Positions 41,901 through 51,562 of a stretch of DNA of 64,000 nt are shown one piece after another. The translations under genes were made by a program, and so were the position numbers. Each line of letters begins with the position of its first letter. The first letter of the stretch is position 1. The stretch comes from Chitinophagales bacterium (GTDB lineage Bacteria; Bacteroidota; Bacteroidia; Chitinophagales; UBA2359), in NCBI GenBank assembly GCA_020628375.1, contig JAHDFD010000021.1, positions 1 through 64,000 on the forward strand, in the 5' to 3' direction. The notes beneath the pieces were generated by a model. It had not been told where the DNA came from. It was given only the letters and a program-made list of their open reading frames with translations, and ran no database searches.

Positions 41901-44258
41901 CCAATCGAAACCGAATGTTGCACTCGCACAACCAGTTAAATCAATTACAGGGGAAATAATACAGCCAATACCAACTTGACCATTACCTACATTATCGTCA
42001 TTAAATACCGCCTGACATCCCGAGAAACCTGCGCTCGGTCCTGCACCTGTACTCTCACTGAAACCGGTAGTACAATCAAAACTGAAACCGGAAACATCAT
42101 CATCACAAGTTCCAACAGTGTTAGCAGCAGCATCTGTATTAGAAGTTGTCCAACCAACCGGTAAAGCACATCCATCGAATGTCTCATTTATGCTCTCTGT
42201 TTCACCAACAGCACAAGTAGGGCAAGGATTACAATCAGCACCACCACAATCTACTCCACTTTCATCAGCATCTTGAACGCCATTGCTACAACAATCTCCA
42301 CAAGTAGTACCACCACAATCTACTCCTGTTTCATCACCATTCTGAATACCATCAGAACATGTAGGCAGTGAACAAGCAGCAGCAAATGAGAAAGCAGTAC
42401 CAGTAGTTGGGTTAGGTCCATCAGAGAAAATCGTATTTCCAAAAGGATCAACAATATCATACAAGTGTTCGTTTTCAAATGCTCCAGAAGTATAAACTAC
42501 GTCTATTGCAGAACCATCAGTTAGTGTTAATGTATAAGTGTCACCAGCACCTGCTGTAGTAAACGAACCTAATGAAACACCATCCTGTAAAATTTCCAAA
42601 GAAGCTCCATCCCAACTATCACCAAACGTATCTGTTATATTCAGTGTATAATCACACTCATTAGGACAATTCACTCCACTCACAACAGTTAATGGATAAG
42701 TGTTTGTGGTAGTTTCACACGTTACACCATCAGCTTCACACGCAACCAAAGTAACTGTTAAAGTACCAGAAGTCCCATCACCACTTGTTACATTGATCAT
42801 TGGACTTTGCATAGTAGAATTGGCTACATCAACAGTTGCAGTTCCTGCAACAGAGAAAGTCCAGTTAAATGTCGTAGCAGTAGCAGAAGAAGCATCGGTA
42901 AATTGAATACCTGTTCCATCATCTGTACAAATAGTAATAGGCGTACCATCAGCCGGATCAAATGCTGCTCTCAATGAACATGCAGCTATAGGATTCGTAG
43001 CCGGGAAAGAACAAGAAACTGCTGAAGTCTTCCAGTTAGCAGAGCTAGCAAATGTATTCATTGCTGCTACTTGTTCTTGTGAGAACATCACTAAGCAAGC
43101 ATCGTCAAAGTAATCCATGAAATTTGCCTGAGTGAATTGACCAGCAGTACAACCTGTAGCAAAGCCATTACAGTTAGTTATATCCGGACAACCAGAAGAT
43201 GATGTAGTTTGAGCTGGCGTGTCTGTTACTGGGAAAGGTGTTTGAGGCTCATCAGAACATCCATCCTGGAAAGTATGATATAAACCTAAATAGTGTCCCA
43301 CTTCGTGAGTCATTGTACGTCCTAAATTCCAAAAAGCATCATCATTTAAAGTTCCACCCGAAGAACAAGGGGCAAATCCAGGGCCTCCGAAAAATGCACC
43401 ATCTTGTGAAACGCCATCACCATTAACAGCACCAGGGATACCATCAGCAACACCGAAGCCTAAACCATCCATTACGAACATATTCAGATAGCCAGCCCAA
43501 TCAGCACCGGCACCAGAACCTCCTGCTCCGAATCCACCACCGTTGAATTGACCGATCGTATATGCCAAATCACCATCATTTAAGCCATATCCGGCAGGGT
43601 GATCCTGATCTGCAACACAGAAAGTAATGCATGCTCCATCAGAAGCTACACATGGCTCATTAGGAGCACAGTTTGTTAGAATATCTGAATATTTTGTAAT
43701 ATCTGCATTTTCCGCTGCGAAATCAGCATTTAAGGATGCGATCTGAGCATCAATAGCTGCTTCAATACAAGCAATGTTTGAAGTGTTATATGCATTGTCA
43801 AAGTGAATAGCTACTGGTATGATCACTGAATTAGAAGGATCACAAGCAATTTTAGCATTTTCTAAAGAATAGTTTGAAAATTTCTCAATTACTCCAGAAC
43901 GATATTTTTGATATTGAGCATCGTTTTGTAATCTGTTTTCTAAAGCTTGTGAAGTATTACATCTTTCGTTCTTTTCATTTTTTTCAGAACTGAAAGAATT
44001 TCCTGCATTTCCAACTAACATATTTGTTATAAATACTTCGTCAGGAGAAACACTAGCTGTGGTTTTCTTTTCAACCCACATACCATCAGCCTTAAGCTTT
44101 TCTTCTTTGTTTTTAAACTTTTTAACGGCTTTTTTGCTGTTGCTTACTGAAGTGTGTTGATTCAACTTTCTTGAAGTTGGACTCTGTGCATCTGCATTAT
44201 TCTGACTGATACAACAGACCAGAAAAGCAAATAAAAAAATGAATAATTTTTTCATCAT
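38919..44258 (-). CDS. Secreted M43-type metalloprotease with multidomain tail and IPTL-CTERM
   Basis: 1779 residues from the ATG at 44258 (ATGATGAAAAAA), chosen because it opens a clear signal peptide (MMKKLFIFLFAFLVCCISQ); a longer frame starts at 44393 but adds 45 residues that would bury it. The protease domain has the zinc motif HEVGHYLGLYH (His318, Glu319, His322, His328) and the Met-turn NFMDYFDD, as in cytophagalysin/pappalysin-type M43 enzymes. Next: PKD-like domain, a jelly-roll-like part (DSWDGASLEI), Cys-rich NGDETGVDCGG repeats, a choice-of-anchor/MAM-like domain (ETFDGCALPVGWTTSN), later Ig-like domains with a 103-residue duplication. It ends with IPTLSEWGLITLALMLM, an IPTL-CTERM signal, but ~95 residues with two or three more hydrophobic segments follow. 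It is probably surface-exposed and membrane-held. Confidence 0.88.
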   Translation of the reverse strand: MMKKLFIFLFAFLVCCISQNNADAQSPTSRKLNQHTSVSNSKKAVKKFKNKEEKLKADGMWVEKKTTASVSPDEVFITNMLVGNAGNSFSSEKNEKNERCNTSQALENRLQNDAQYQKYRSGVIEKFSNYSLENAKIACDPSNSVIIPVAIHFDNAYNTSNIACIEAAIDAQIASLNADFAAENADITKYSDILTNCAPNEPCVASDGACITFCVADQDHPAGYGLNDGDLAYTIGQFNGGGFGAGGSGAGADWAGYLNMFVMDGLGFGVADGIPGAVNGDGVSQDGAFFGGPGFAPCSSGGTLNDDAFWNLGRTMTHEVGHYLGLYHTFQDGCSDEPQTPFPVTDTPAQTTSSSGCPDITNCNGFATGCTAGQFTQANFMDYFDDACLVMFSQEQVAAMNTFASSANWKTSAVSCSFPATNPIAACSLRAAFDPADGTPITICTDDGTGIQFTDASSATATTFNWTFSVAGTATVDVANSTMQSPMINVTSGDGTSGTLTVTLVACEADGVTCETTTNTYPLTVVSGVNCPNECDYTLNITDTFGDSWDGASLEILQDGVSLGSFTTAGAGDTYTLTLTDGSAIDVVYTSGAFENEHLYDIVDPFGNTIFSDGPNPTTGTAFSFAAACSLPTCSDGIQNGDETGVDCGGTTCGDCCSNGVQDADESGVDCGGADCNPCPTCAVGETESINETFDGCALPVGWTTSNTDAAANTVGTCDDDVSGFSFDCTTGFSESTGAGPSAGFSGCQAVFNDDNVGNGQVGIGCIISPVIDLTGCASATFGFDWQSEDAGGGAIFSAEVFDGTAWQQVFTNVGDGNGSESIDVSAFANGAFQVQFCYDDNGSWEWGMAIDNVALCTSCTVACPASVDSPFADALAACDDSGAISLPTSAADLAAGGLALDNSSDATYSWSTGGYLSAGGTAVADPANVAAISTAACTVTSETYYLNVDCGSAPLAATLDGGTYIITVYPGPPADLSTLVMISGENSCNEPSVMPITGCESFVTVAADAGNPAFPVAAGMSGTATYDITYTSDPAGPECCPTVGGATTELVADGSFEAGPGGGAWTEASTNFGTPLCDEAGCGLGTGTGPSDGLVWAWFGGIGASEIASVSQSITVPAAATSLTLTFDLEMIICDSPSDFLNVSVGGTQVFTIDGSAAICGTLGYSTQTIDLLAAGVAPGSTVTISFESEIFAVNGEGTNFFVDNVSVIAEEAAGADLCAAQVTADYDCVAGCNASAAVIATIDPTTICVDGTPDPINVTITGGTGTGTWVVTDAAGIILDLPANGPFDFDGAGGGVCVIWYVNFDDPAFTPAVGDDAAAAVAASSCAFLSNPISVTRNEVLPSVISTDVTTVCAGDPNDEINVNIDTPGTGTQTQFVITDATGSTILGTPAGNPVSLSGAPAGQCIIWVVDHDGSLNAPTDQVADLEGCFALSNGVTIDRIEVLPSVISTDVTTVCAGDPNDEINVNIDTPGTGTQTQFVITDATGSTILGTPAGNPVSLAGAPLGQCIIWVVDHDGSLNAPTDQVTDLEGCFALSNGITIDRIDCTVTGEVTGDSTDPCNCGNANNIMLNAGDDPTDPLLPVEYFYDFITISTTPATTGLAISTMNETGILDMNGDPATLSFTDNGDGTYTAEFYHEVGTGFSVMNITGSDGAGITVSFGDEAGSCSQCATEDIPTLSEWGLITLALMLMTYGTIAMAGVGTFAGTNNINTPVGFNLPVNAAILRKAFMFTLVLAAIGYTMSIVFFGAIFFSDIIGVAIAGPVFAYLVHLLYMAEK
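39620..40245 (-). repeat. 309-bp tandem duplication in the M43 protease gene
   Basis: Two in-phase copies of 309 bp (103 residues), for example TCGGTAGAAATTACAGAAGG at 39901 and 40210. Both encode EVLPSVISTDVTTVCAGD and GQCIIWVVDHDGSLNAPTDQ with only a few substitutions (SGAPA/AGAPL, VADL/VTDL). Confidence 0.9.
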
Positions 44259-44437
44259 TTTGGAGAATTTAGTTAATAGATATTTATAATATAGAAAATT
44301 ATAATTTACCAAACTAAAGAGAGGATTATCAATTGATGCATAAATTATACAAGGGGATATTATTACTAAAGTATAAAAAAGCTTTGGTAACAAAAATGAT
44401 TTAGCTGAAATATCACAAAAATGAATGAAAATGAATG

Positions 44438-47251
44438 TTAAACGACTAGTTTTTGATTCAAAAATTGACCCGTAAATGAGTTTTTACATTTAACCAGATT
44501 TTCAGGAGTGCCTTGAAAAATTAATTCCCCACCTTTCTTTCCGCCTTCTGGTCCTAAGTCAATAACCCAATCAGCACACTTAATTACATCTAGGTTGTGT
44601 TCGATTATTACAACCGTATGCCCATTTTCTACAAGTGCGTTAAATGATTTCATAAGTTTATTTATGTCGTGAAAATGAAGCCCTGTTGTTGGTTCGTCAA
44701 ATATGAATAAAATAGGTTCTATTCTTTTGCCTTTGCCGAGGAATGAGGCTAGTTTTACACGTTGAGCTTCTCCACCTGATAATGTGCCGGTTGATTGACC
44801 TAATTGAACATATCCTAAACCAACATCTGATAAAGGCTGTAGTTTATTGGCTATTTCTTTATTTTCACTGAAAAAGGAAATTGCTTCTGCAACGGTCATT
44901 TCCAATATATCGGTAATATGTTTGCCCTTGTACTTTACTTCTAGTATTTCGGGTTTGAACCTTTGCCCTTTACATTCTTCACATTTTAGTTTGACATCTG
45001 CTAAGAATTGCATTTCTACTGTAATATTACCTTCACCGCTACATTCTTCACATCGTCCTCCTTCAACGTTAAAAGAAAACATTTTGGGTTGATAATTACG
45101 GATTTTTGATAGTTGCTGTTCAGAATAAAGTTTTCTGATAGCATCATAAGCTTTTACATAAGTTACCGGATTCGATCTGCTCGATCTTCCAAGTGGATGC
45201 TGGCCGATCATTTCTACTGAAGAAATTCTTTTAAGATCACCGGAAATGCTTGAGTAGTTTTTAGGTGGTCTGCCTAACTGCTTTACTTTACTGTCCAACG
45301 CAGGAAAGAATATATCTTTAATCAAAGTTGTCTTTCCGGAACCTGAAACACCGCTTACAACTGTTATTGCTTCTAAGGGAATATCAATATCAATATTCTT
45401 CAAGTTATGTAGGCTTGCTCCTTTTAGTTCAATCTTGTTACTGCTTTTTCTCCTGTTATCAGGAATCGGAACATTCATTTTTCCTGTGAGATACTGACCT
45501 GTTAAGCTTTCGGCAGAATCTTCAATTTTTTGTGCGTTCTCATTAAATATGATTTCTCCGCCTAATCTACCCGCAAACTTGCCAACGTCTATCAAGTGGT
45601 CGGCAGCCCTTATAATATCTTCTTCGTGTTCTACAACAATTACTGTATTGCCTAAGTTACGGAGGTTTTTAAGCACCTTCACTAATCTGCTTGTATCTCT
45701 TGGGTGTAAACCAATACTTGGTTCATCTAAAATATACATCGAGCTTGTTAAATTACTTCCCAATGTTCTGGTTAAACTAATTCTTTGTGTTTCTCCACCT
45801 GATAAAGTGCTCGATAACCTATTTAAACTCAAATAGCCCAAGCCTACATCTAGCATAAATTGTATCCTATTGTTTATTTCTATAAGAATACGTTTTGCTA
45901 TTTTCGTTTCTGTTTCATTCAATTGTAGTGAATTGAAGTAGTTTTTAAGTTCTATGATCGGCATTTTTACAAGGTGGCCAATACTTTTGTCATTTATCTT
46001 TACATAAAGAGCATCAGATCTTAATCTTGTACCCTTACACTTAGGACATCGAGTTCTTCCTCTGTATCGGGCCATCATAACCCGATAGTGCATTTTATAG
46101 CTGTTGGCTTCCAGATAAGAAAAGAAATCATAAATCCCTTCGAATGAAGAACAGCCTTCCCACAAAAGATCATATTGTTCATCACTTAATTCATTTACGG
46201 GCTTGTGAATAGGGAAAGATACCTTTTGTGCATTGTTGATCAGATTTTTTTTCCATTGTTGCATTTTATCCCCTTTCCAGGGAGCAACAGCATCTTCATA
46301 AACACTAAGATTCTTATTCGGTATCACTAAGTCTTCATCTATGCCAATTGTTTGTCCAAAACCTTCACATTTTTTACATGCGCCATAAGGATTATTGAAA
46401 TTGAATAATTGAGGGCTTGGTTCTTCAAATGTAATTCCATCTAGTTCAAATCTGTTCGAGAAATGTAATAACTCAGCCGATTCATTAAGCAATTGTGTAT
46501 AGCAATCACCGGAACTTTCTGAAAATGCTAATTGGATTGAATCTGCCAATCTTTTCAGAAATTCATCACTTTGATTTTTATCATTATTGGTAATAAGTCT
46601 GTCAACTAATACAAATAAAGGTTGCTCTTCTTTTAGAGAACTTACTTCCTTTGATTCAAGACAATCTTCTATTTTATGTAGTTTTTGATTTTGCCAAACT
46701 CTGTTATATCCTTTTTGTAAAGTAATTTCTAATTCTTGTCGGAAATTGCGGTTGTCATATTTTTTAAAAGGAATTAATACAAGTAGTTTAGTATTTGTTT
46801 GCAATTGAGAAATTGTATTGACTACGCTGGTTACACTTTCTTTTTTTACTTCTTTATTTGAAACCGGTGAAGTCGTTTTACCTACACGCGCAAATAATAT
46901 TCTTAAATAGTCATAAATTTCTGTAAGCGTGCCAACTGTTGAACGCGAGTTTTTAGTGCTTACCTTTTGTTCGATAGCAATAGCCGGACAAATTCCTCTT
47001 ATATAGTCAACATCGGGCTTATCCATTCTATTCATAAATTGCCTAGCATAGCTTGAAAGACTTTCTACATATCTTCTTTGTCCTTCTGCATAAAGTGTAT
47101 CTATGGTCAATGAAGATTTTCCAGAGCCGGATACGCCAGTTACTACTACCAATTTTTTTCGGGGAATGGCTACATCAACATTCTTTAAGTTGTGTTGTCT
47201 GGCGCCTTTTATTAAGATATACTTCTTAGCATCAAAATCTTCGAATTTCAC
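44438..47251 (-). CDS. uvrA: UvrABC system protein A (excinuclease ATPase subunit)
   Basis: 937 residues, full UvrA length. Two ABC ATPase halves: Walker A GVSGSGKSSL (about residue 40) with signature LSGGETQRISL, and Walker A GVSGSGKTTL (about 640) with signature LSGGEAQRVKL. Zinc modules are at ACKKC / RCPKC and at RCEEC / KCEEC. The insertion, DNA-binding and hinge regions are complete. By family knowledge it scans DNA for bulky lesions and loads UvrB in nucleotide excision repair. It stands alone; rpsL is divergent upstream. A TACATTTG box lies 19 bases before the ATG. Confidence 0.97.
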   Translation of the reverse strand: MKFEDFDAKKYILIKGARQHNLKNVDVAIPRKKLVVVTGVSGSGKSSLTIDTLYAEGQRRYVESLSSYARQFMNRMDKPDVDYIRGICPAIAIEQKVSTKNSRSTVGTLTEIYDYLRILFARVGKTTSPVSNKEVKKESVTSVVNTISQLQTNTKLLVLIPFKKYDNRNFRQELEITLQKGYNRVWQNQKLHKIEDCLESKEVSSLKEEQPLFVLVDRLITNNDKNQSDEFLKRLADSIQLAFSESSGDCYTQLLNESAELLHFSNRFELDGITFEEPSPQLFNFNNPYGACKKCEGFGQTIGIDEDLVIPNKNLSVYEDAVAPWKGDKMQQWKKNLINNAQKVSFPIHKPVNELSDEQYDLLWEGCSSFEGIYDFFSYLEANSYKMHYRVMMARYRGRTRCPKCKGTRLRSDALYVKINDKSIGHLVKMPIIELKNYFNSLQLNETETKIAKRILIEINNRIQFMLDVGLGYLSLNRLSSTLSGGETQRISLTRTLGSNLTSSMYILDEPSIGLHPRDTSRLVKVLKNLRNLGNTVIVVEHEEDIIRAADHLIDVGKFAGRLGGEIIFNENAQKIEDSAESLTGQYLTGKMNVPIPDNRRKSSNKIELKGASLHNLKNIDIDIPLEAITVVSGVSGSGKTTLIKDIFFPALDSKVKQLGRPPKNYSSISGDLKRISSVEMIGQHPLGRSSRSNPVTYVKAYDAIRKLYSEQQLSKIRNYQPKMFSFNVEGGRCEECSGEGNITVEMQFLADVKLKCEECKGQRFKPEILEVKYKGKHITDILEMTVAEAISFFSENKEIANKLQPLSDVGLGYVQLGQSTGTLSGGEAQRVKLASFLGKGKRIEPILFIFDEPTTGLHFHDINKLMKSFNALVENGHTVVIIEHNLDVIKCADWVIDLGPEGGKKGGELIFQGTPENLVKCKNSFTGQFLNQKLVV

Positions 47252-47269
47252 TTTAAATTGTTTTTAATG

Positions 47270-47277
47270 CAAATGTA
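47270..47277 (-). promoter_or_regulatory. Promoter -7 box TACATTTG for uvrA
   Basis: Minus-strand TACATTTGCA ending 18 bases before the uvrA ATG. No LexA-like palindrome was noticed beside it. Confidence 0.5.
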
Positions 47278-47354
47278 AAAATGATACAGATTGTTTATCG
47301 AGAATTTCTTTTTGTATTGAAAAGAAATTTGAAAAATTAAAAAATGAAGAAAAA

Positions 47355-47386
47355 TTTGCAATTAAGAATTATTTTTTCTAATTTTG
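47355..47386 (+). promoter_or_regulatory. Main promoter of the ribosomal cluster
   Basis: TTTG at 47355-47358, 20 bases, then TAATTTTG at 47379-47386: a full Bacteroidota-type -33/-7 pair (TTTG-N19/20-TAnnTTTG). It gives a leader of about 185 bases before rpsL. Confidence 0.75.
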
Positions 47387-47577
47387 CACACGCTTTCAAA
47401 GAAGGGTGCTTCAATGAAAGTTTAAAAATGTGATTTAAGGAAGCTTTTTGAAAAGAAGAATTCCCGCTGGGTCAAACAAATTTAACACATTCACTTCATT
47501 TTATAATTGTTGTGTGATTCGATTTGTAGGTTCCAAGTGTGCTGTTCAAAATAACTTCCTTCCAAAATCAAGAAAAT
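47387..47577 (+). other. Long 5' leader of rpsL
   Basis: About 190 bases between the promoter and rpsL ATG with no ORF of note. It contains short self-complementary stretches (AAGGGTGCTTC; GAAGCTTTTTGAAAAGAAGAATTC) but I could not fold it. Its length contrasts with the very short leaders of other genes here and suggests post-transcriptional control, for example by a ribosomal protein. Confidence 0.4.
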
Positions 47578-47952
47578 ATGCCTACAATACAACAATTAGT
47601 TCGAAAAGGACGCAAAGTAATTAAATCAACATCGAAGTCTCGTGCTTTAGAGTCTTGCCCGCAACGTCGTGGGGTTTGTACACGTGTTTACACTACTACG
47701 CCTAAGAAGCCAAATTCTGCAATGCGTAAGGTGGCTAAAGTGCGTTTAACGAATGGCTATGAGGTTATTTGTTATATACCTGGCGAGAAGCATAACTTGC
47801 AAGAGCACTCTATTGTTTTGGTGCGTGGAGGTCGTGTTAAAGATTTGCCGGGTGTTCGTTATACCATTGTGCGAGGAGCTTTAGATACGGCAGGTGTTGA
47901 GAATCGTAAACAAGGTCGTTCTAAATATGGTACTAAAAGACCTAAGAAATAA
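47578..47952 (+). CDS. rpsL: Small ribosomal subunit protein uS12
   Basis: 124 residues from ATG 47578 ([12 protein letters not shown]). A GTG at 47539 extends the frame, but the added residues are not part of S12. The decoding-centre loops are intact: [12 protein letters not shown] and [12 protein letters not shown], with Lys at the positions where streptomycin-resistance changes arise, so wild-type sensitivity is predicted. First gene of the str part of the cluster; rpsG follows after 33 bases. Confidence 0.98.
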   Translation: MPTIQQLVRKGRKVIKSTSKSRALESCPQRRGVCTRVYTTTPKKPNSAMRKVAKVRLTNGYEVICYIPGEKHNLQEHSIVLVRGGRVKDLPGVRYTIVRGALDTAGVENRKQGRSKYGTKRPKK

Positions 47953-47985
47953 TTTAATCAGAAGTCGAAGAAGAATTAATATCTC

Positions 47986-48453
47986 ATGAGAAAGCAAAGA
48001 GCAAAAGCAAGATATTTGGCGCCAGATCCACGTTATGCAGATCCGGTTGTTACTCAGTTTGTTAATAATATGATGTGGTCAGGAAAGAAAAGTATTTCTT
48101 TCGATATATTCTACAATGCGATGGATATGATCCAGGAAAAGTCTGGGGAAGAAGGCTACGAGGTTTTTAAAAAGGCTTTGGCTAACGCTATGCCTGCAGT
48201 TGAGGTTCGTTCAAGAAGAATTGGAGGGGCTACTTTTCAGATACCAACTGAAATTCGTAATTCTCGCAAAATGTCTATGGGGATGAAATGGTTGATCGGT
48301 TACGCACGTAAGCGTAATGGTAAGTCAATGGCGGAGAAGTTGTCAGCGGAATTGATGGCAGCAGCTAAGAATGAAGGGGCAACAATTAAAAAGAAAGAGG
48401 ATACCCATAAAATGGCAGAAGCAAATAAAGCTTTTGCACACTTTAGAGCTTAA
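47986..48453 (+). CDS. rpsG: Small ribosomal subunit protein uS7
   Basis: 155 residues, standard length. Starts MRKQRAKARYLAPDPRY and contains the conserved NNMMWSGKKS, PAVEVRSRRIGGATFQIPTEI (two adjoining motifs) and GYARKRNGKSMAEKL. Primary binder of the 3' major domain of 16S rRNA at the head and E site. Between rpsL and fusA as in most bacteria. Confidence 0.98.
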   Translation: MRKQRAKARYLAPDPRYADPVVTQFVNNMMWSGKKSISFDIFYNAMDMIQEKSGEEGYEVFKKALANAMPAVEVRSRRIGGATFQIPTEIRNSRKMSMGMKWLIGYARKRNGKSMAEKLSAELMAAAKNEGATIKKKEDTHKMAEANKAFAHFRA

Positions 48454-48505
48454 TTTAATAAAAATAAAAAAATTAGAATTTTTCTAAGCTAACAATTGTA
48501 AAGTC

Positions 48506-50629
48506 ATGGCAAAAAAAGATTTGACATTCACACGTAACATCGGTATTGCTGCGCACATTGATGCGGGTAAAACTACGACTACAGAGCGTGTATTGTATTA
48601 TACTGGAATTAGTCATAAAATTGGTGAGGTGCACGATGGTGCAGCAACTATGGACTGGATGGAGCAGGAGCAAGAGCGTGGTATTACCATTACTTCTGCT
48701 GCTACCAAGACTAACTGGAAGTGGAAAGATCAAAGTTTTGATTTTAATATTATTGATACTCCCGGTCACGTTGATTTTACAGTAGAGGTGAACCGTTCTT
48801 TACGCGTATTAGACGGTTTAGTGTTTTTGTTTTGTGCTGTTTCTGGTGTTGAACCACAGTCTGAAACAAACTGGCGTTTAGCAGATAACTATAAAGTGCC
48901 ACGTATTGGTTTTGTGAATAAAATGGATCGTTCAGGAGCTGATTTCTTTTCAGTGGTGAATGATGTAATTGAGAAGTTGGGAACTCCTGCAATTGCTTTA
49001 CAGGTGCCTATCGGTTCTGAAGATGATTTCAAAGGAGTTGTTGACTTGATTACAGGGAAGGCAATCGTTTGGAATGAGCATGACATGGGAATGACATTCG
49101 AGGAGGTTGAAATCCCTGCTGATTTAGAGGATACTGTAATGGAGCGTCGTGAGTTGTTGTTGGAAGCAATTGCTGAATATGATGATTCTTTAATGGAGAA
49201 GTTCTTCGAGGATCCTGACTCGATTACAGAGCAGGAAATGATCGATGCGATACGTTCTGCTGTTTTAGATAGTAAGTTTGTTCCAATGATGTGTGGTTCA
49301 GCTTTTAAAAATAAAGGAGTTCAGGCTGTTCTTGATGCTGTATGTGCCTTCTTGCCTTCTCCATTAGATATTGGAGGTGTTGCAGGTACTGATCCTAATA
49401 CAGATGAGGAGTTGTACCGTAAAGCAGATGCAGAAGAGCCTTTTGCAGCTTTAGCATTTAAAATTGCTACAGATCCTTATGTAGGTCGTTTAGCATTCAT
49501 GCGTGTTTACTCCGGTGCATTGAATGGCGGTTCTTATATATTGAATACTCGTTCAGGTAATAAAGAGCGTATTTCTCGTTTGTACCAAATGCATGCAAAG
49601 AATCAAAAGCAAGTAGATGCAGTTAGCGCTGGTGATATTGTTGCTGCTGTTGGGTTTAAAGATATTAAAACAGGAGACACTTTAAGTGCATTAGATGCGC
49701 CTATCGTTCTTGAATCAATGATCTTCCCTGATCCGGTAATCTCTATTGCAGTTGAGCCTAAAACACAAAAGGATTTAGACAAGTTAGGAATGGCGTTGGC
49801 TAAATTAGCTGAAGAGGATCCTACGTTCAAAGTTTCATTCAACGAAGAAACTGGTCAGACAGTAATCGCTGGTATGGGTGAGTTACACCTTGAAATTATT
49901 GTGGATCGTTTGAAGCGTGAGTTTAAGGTTGAGTGTAATCAGGGCGCGCCACAGGTTAATTATAAAGAGGCTATCACAAGATCAGTTGAACACCGAGAAG
50001 TGTATAAGAAACAATCGGGTGGTCGTGGTAAATTTGCTGATATGTCTATTGAAATCAGCCCGGCATTGCCAGATGAAGAAACTGGAGAAGTTGAGCCTGG
50101 TATTCAGTTTATCAACGAAATTGTTGGAGGGTCTATTCCACGTGAATTTATCCCTTCTATTCAGAAAGGTTTTGAAGAATCAATGAAAGAAGGTGTGTTG
50201 GCAGGTTACGAGATGCCTTCATTGAGAGTTCGTGTTTTTGATGGTTCATTCCACGCAGTGGATTCAGATGCAGTATCATTTGAATTAGGTGCTAAAATGG
50301 CTTATAGAAATTCAGTTCCTAAAGCAAAGCCTGTTTTATTAGAACCAATTATGAAAGTAGAGATTCTTACTCCGGATGAATATACTGGTGATGTTGTTAG
50401 TGATATTAACCGTCGTCGTGGTATTATGGAAGGAATGGATATGAAAAATAATGCTCAGGTAATTAGGGCTAAAGTGCCTTTATCTGAAATGTTTGGTTAC
50501 GTTACTGCTTTAAGAACAATTACTTCAGGTCGTGGTACTTCTTCTATGGAGTTCTCTAACTACGAGGAGGTTCCAACAAGTATTGGAGAAGATGTGATTG
50601 CAAAAGCTCGCGGACAAGTTAATGTTTAA
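48506..50629 (+). CDS. fusA: Elongation factor G
   Basis: 707 residues. GTPase motifs G1 [12 protein letters not shown], switch [11 protein letters not shown] and G4 [10 protein letters not shown]; then domains II-V with [16 protein letters not shown] and the domain IV tip GGRGKFADM. It drives translocation and, with RRF, ribosome recycling. Located between rpsG and rpsJ with only 5 bases to rpsJ; there is no tuf gene here, as usual in Bacteroidota. Confidence 0.98.
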   Translation: MAKKDLTFTRNIGIAAHIDAGKTTTTERVLYYTGISHKIGEVHDGAATMDWMEQEQERGITITSAATKTNWKWKDQSFDFNIIDTPGHVDFTVEVNRSLRVLDGLVFLFCAVSGVEPQSETNWRLADNYKVPRIGFVNKMDRSGADFFSVVNDVIEKLGTPAIALQVPIGSEDDFKGVVDLITGKAIVWNEHDMGMTFEEVEIPADLEDTVMERRELLLEAIAEYDDSLMEKFFEDPDSITEQEMIDAIRSAVLDSKFVPMMCGSAFKNKGVQAVLDAVCAFLPSPLDIGGVAGTDPNTDEELYRKADAEEPFAALAFKIATDPYVGRLAFMRVYSGALNGGSYILNTRSGNKERISRLYQMHAKNQKQVDAVSAGDIVAAVGFKDIKTGDTLSALDAPIVLESMIFPDPVISIAVEPKTQKDLDKLGMALAKLAEEDPTFKVSFNEETGQTVIAGMGELHLEIIVDRLKREFKVECNQGAPQVNYKEAITRSVEHREVYKKQSGGRGKFADMSIEISPALPDEETGEVEPGIQFINEIVGGSIPREFIPSIQKGFEESMKEGVLAGYEMPSLRVRVFDGSFHAVDSDAVSFELGAKMAYRNSVPKAKPVLLEPIMKVEILTPDEYTGDVVSDINRRRGIMEGMDMKNNAQVIRAKVPLSEMFGYVTALRTITSGRGTSSMEFSNYEEVPTSIGEDVIAKARGQVNV

Positions 50630-50634
50630 TAATT

Positions 50635-50940
50635 ATGACTCAGAGAATTAGAATTAAACTAAAGTCTTACGACCATAACTTGGTAGATAAATCTGCTGAA
50701 AAGATTGTAAAGACTGTAAGAACAACAGGGGCAGTTGTCTCAGGACCAATTCCTTTGCCAACTAAACGTAAAATTTTTACTGTAATTCGTTCCCCACACG
50801 TGAACAAGAAATCACGTGAACAGTTTGAGTTCAGTACTTATAAGAGGTTGTTAGATATTTATAGTTCATCAACAAAGACTATTGACGCACTGATGCGCTT
50901 AGAATTGCCAAGTGGCGTTGATGTTGAGATAAAGGTTTAA
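50635..50940 (+). CDS. rpsJ: Small ribosomal subunit protein uS10
   Basis: 101 residues, starting [18 protein letters not shown], with [20 protein letters not shown] (loop) and a [11 protein letters not shown] end. S10 sits in the 30S head and also joins NusB in antitermination complexes. First gene of the S10 part; 5 bases after fusA, 4 before rplC. Confidence 0.98.
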   Translation: MTQRIRIKLKSYDHNLVDKSAEKIVKTVRTTGAVVSGPIPLPTKRKIFTVIRSPHVNKKSREQFEFSTYKRLLDIYSSSTKTIDALMRLELPSGVDVEIKV

Positions 50941-50944
50941 TATC

Positions 50945-51562
50945 ATGATAGGATTGATAGGAAAAAAGGTAGGTATGACTAGTATCTTTCTTGAGGAAGG
51001 TAAGAATGTTGCTTGTACAGTTGTAGAAGCACTTCCAAATGCCGTTACTCAGGTTAAGAGCGAAGATACCGACGGTTACGAAGCAGTACAGATTGCTTAC
51101 GAAGATCGTAAAGAAAAAAATGTGTCTAAAGCTATGCGTGGACACTTTGCAAAAGCTGGTGTTGACCCAAAACACAAAGTAGTTGAAGTTAGAGATTGCG
51201 ATCTTGAGCTTAATGCTGGTGAAGAAATCGATTTATCTGTCTTCGAGGAAGGCGATGTTGTCAATGTAGTTGGTACATCAAAAGGTAAAGGTTTTCAAGG
51301 TGTTGTAAAGCGTCATGGTTTTGGTGGTGTTGGACAAGCTACACACGGTCAGCATAACCGTTTACGTGCGCCAGGTGCGATTGGTGCTTGTTCTTATCCG
51401 GCTCGTGTCTTTAAGGGTACGAGAATGGCTGGAAGAACTGGTGGTGATCGAGTTAAGGTTCAAAACCTAACAATATTAAAGATTTTTAAAGACGAGAACT
51501 TAGTGCTTATTAAAGGTGCTTTGCCTGGAGCCAAAGGTTCTTATGTAATAATCGAAAAGTAA
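50945..51562 (+). CDS. rplC: Large ribosomal subunit protein uL3
   Basis: 205 residues ([15 protein letters not shown]). The [16 protein letters not shown] block and [18 protein letters not shown] loop, which reaches towards the peptidyl transferase centre, are present; the Gln of the loop is the residue methylated by PrmB in other bacteria. Its stop TAATG overlaps the rplD ATG by one base. Confidence 0.98.
   Translation: MIGLIGKKVGMTSIFLEEGKNVACTVVEALPNAVTQVKSEDTDGYEAVQIAYEDRKEKNVSKAMRGHFAKAGVDPKHKVVEVRDCDLELNAGEEIDLSVFEEGDVVNVVGTSKGKGFQGVVKRHGFGGVGQATHGQHNRLRAPGAIGACSYPARVFKGTRMAGRTGGDRVKVQNLTILKIFKDENLVLIKGALPGAKGSYVIIEK

Noticed and set aside
44259-44393. Longer N-terminus of the M43 protease
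   Set aside because: It would place 45 residues before a clear signal peptide, and the DNA there is A+T-rich, non-coding in character.
47539-47577. GTG start giving S12 a 13-residue extension
   Set aside because: S12 starts MPTIQQL in all relatives I know; the extension has no similarity.
48473-51175. Minus-strand open frames of 65-100 codons within fusA and rplC
   Set aside because: They oppose highly conserved genes and show no protein-like features.
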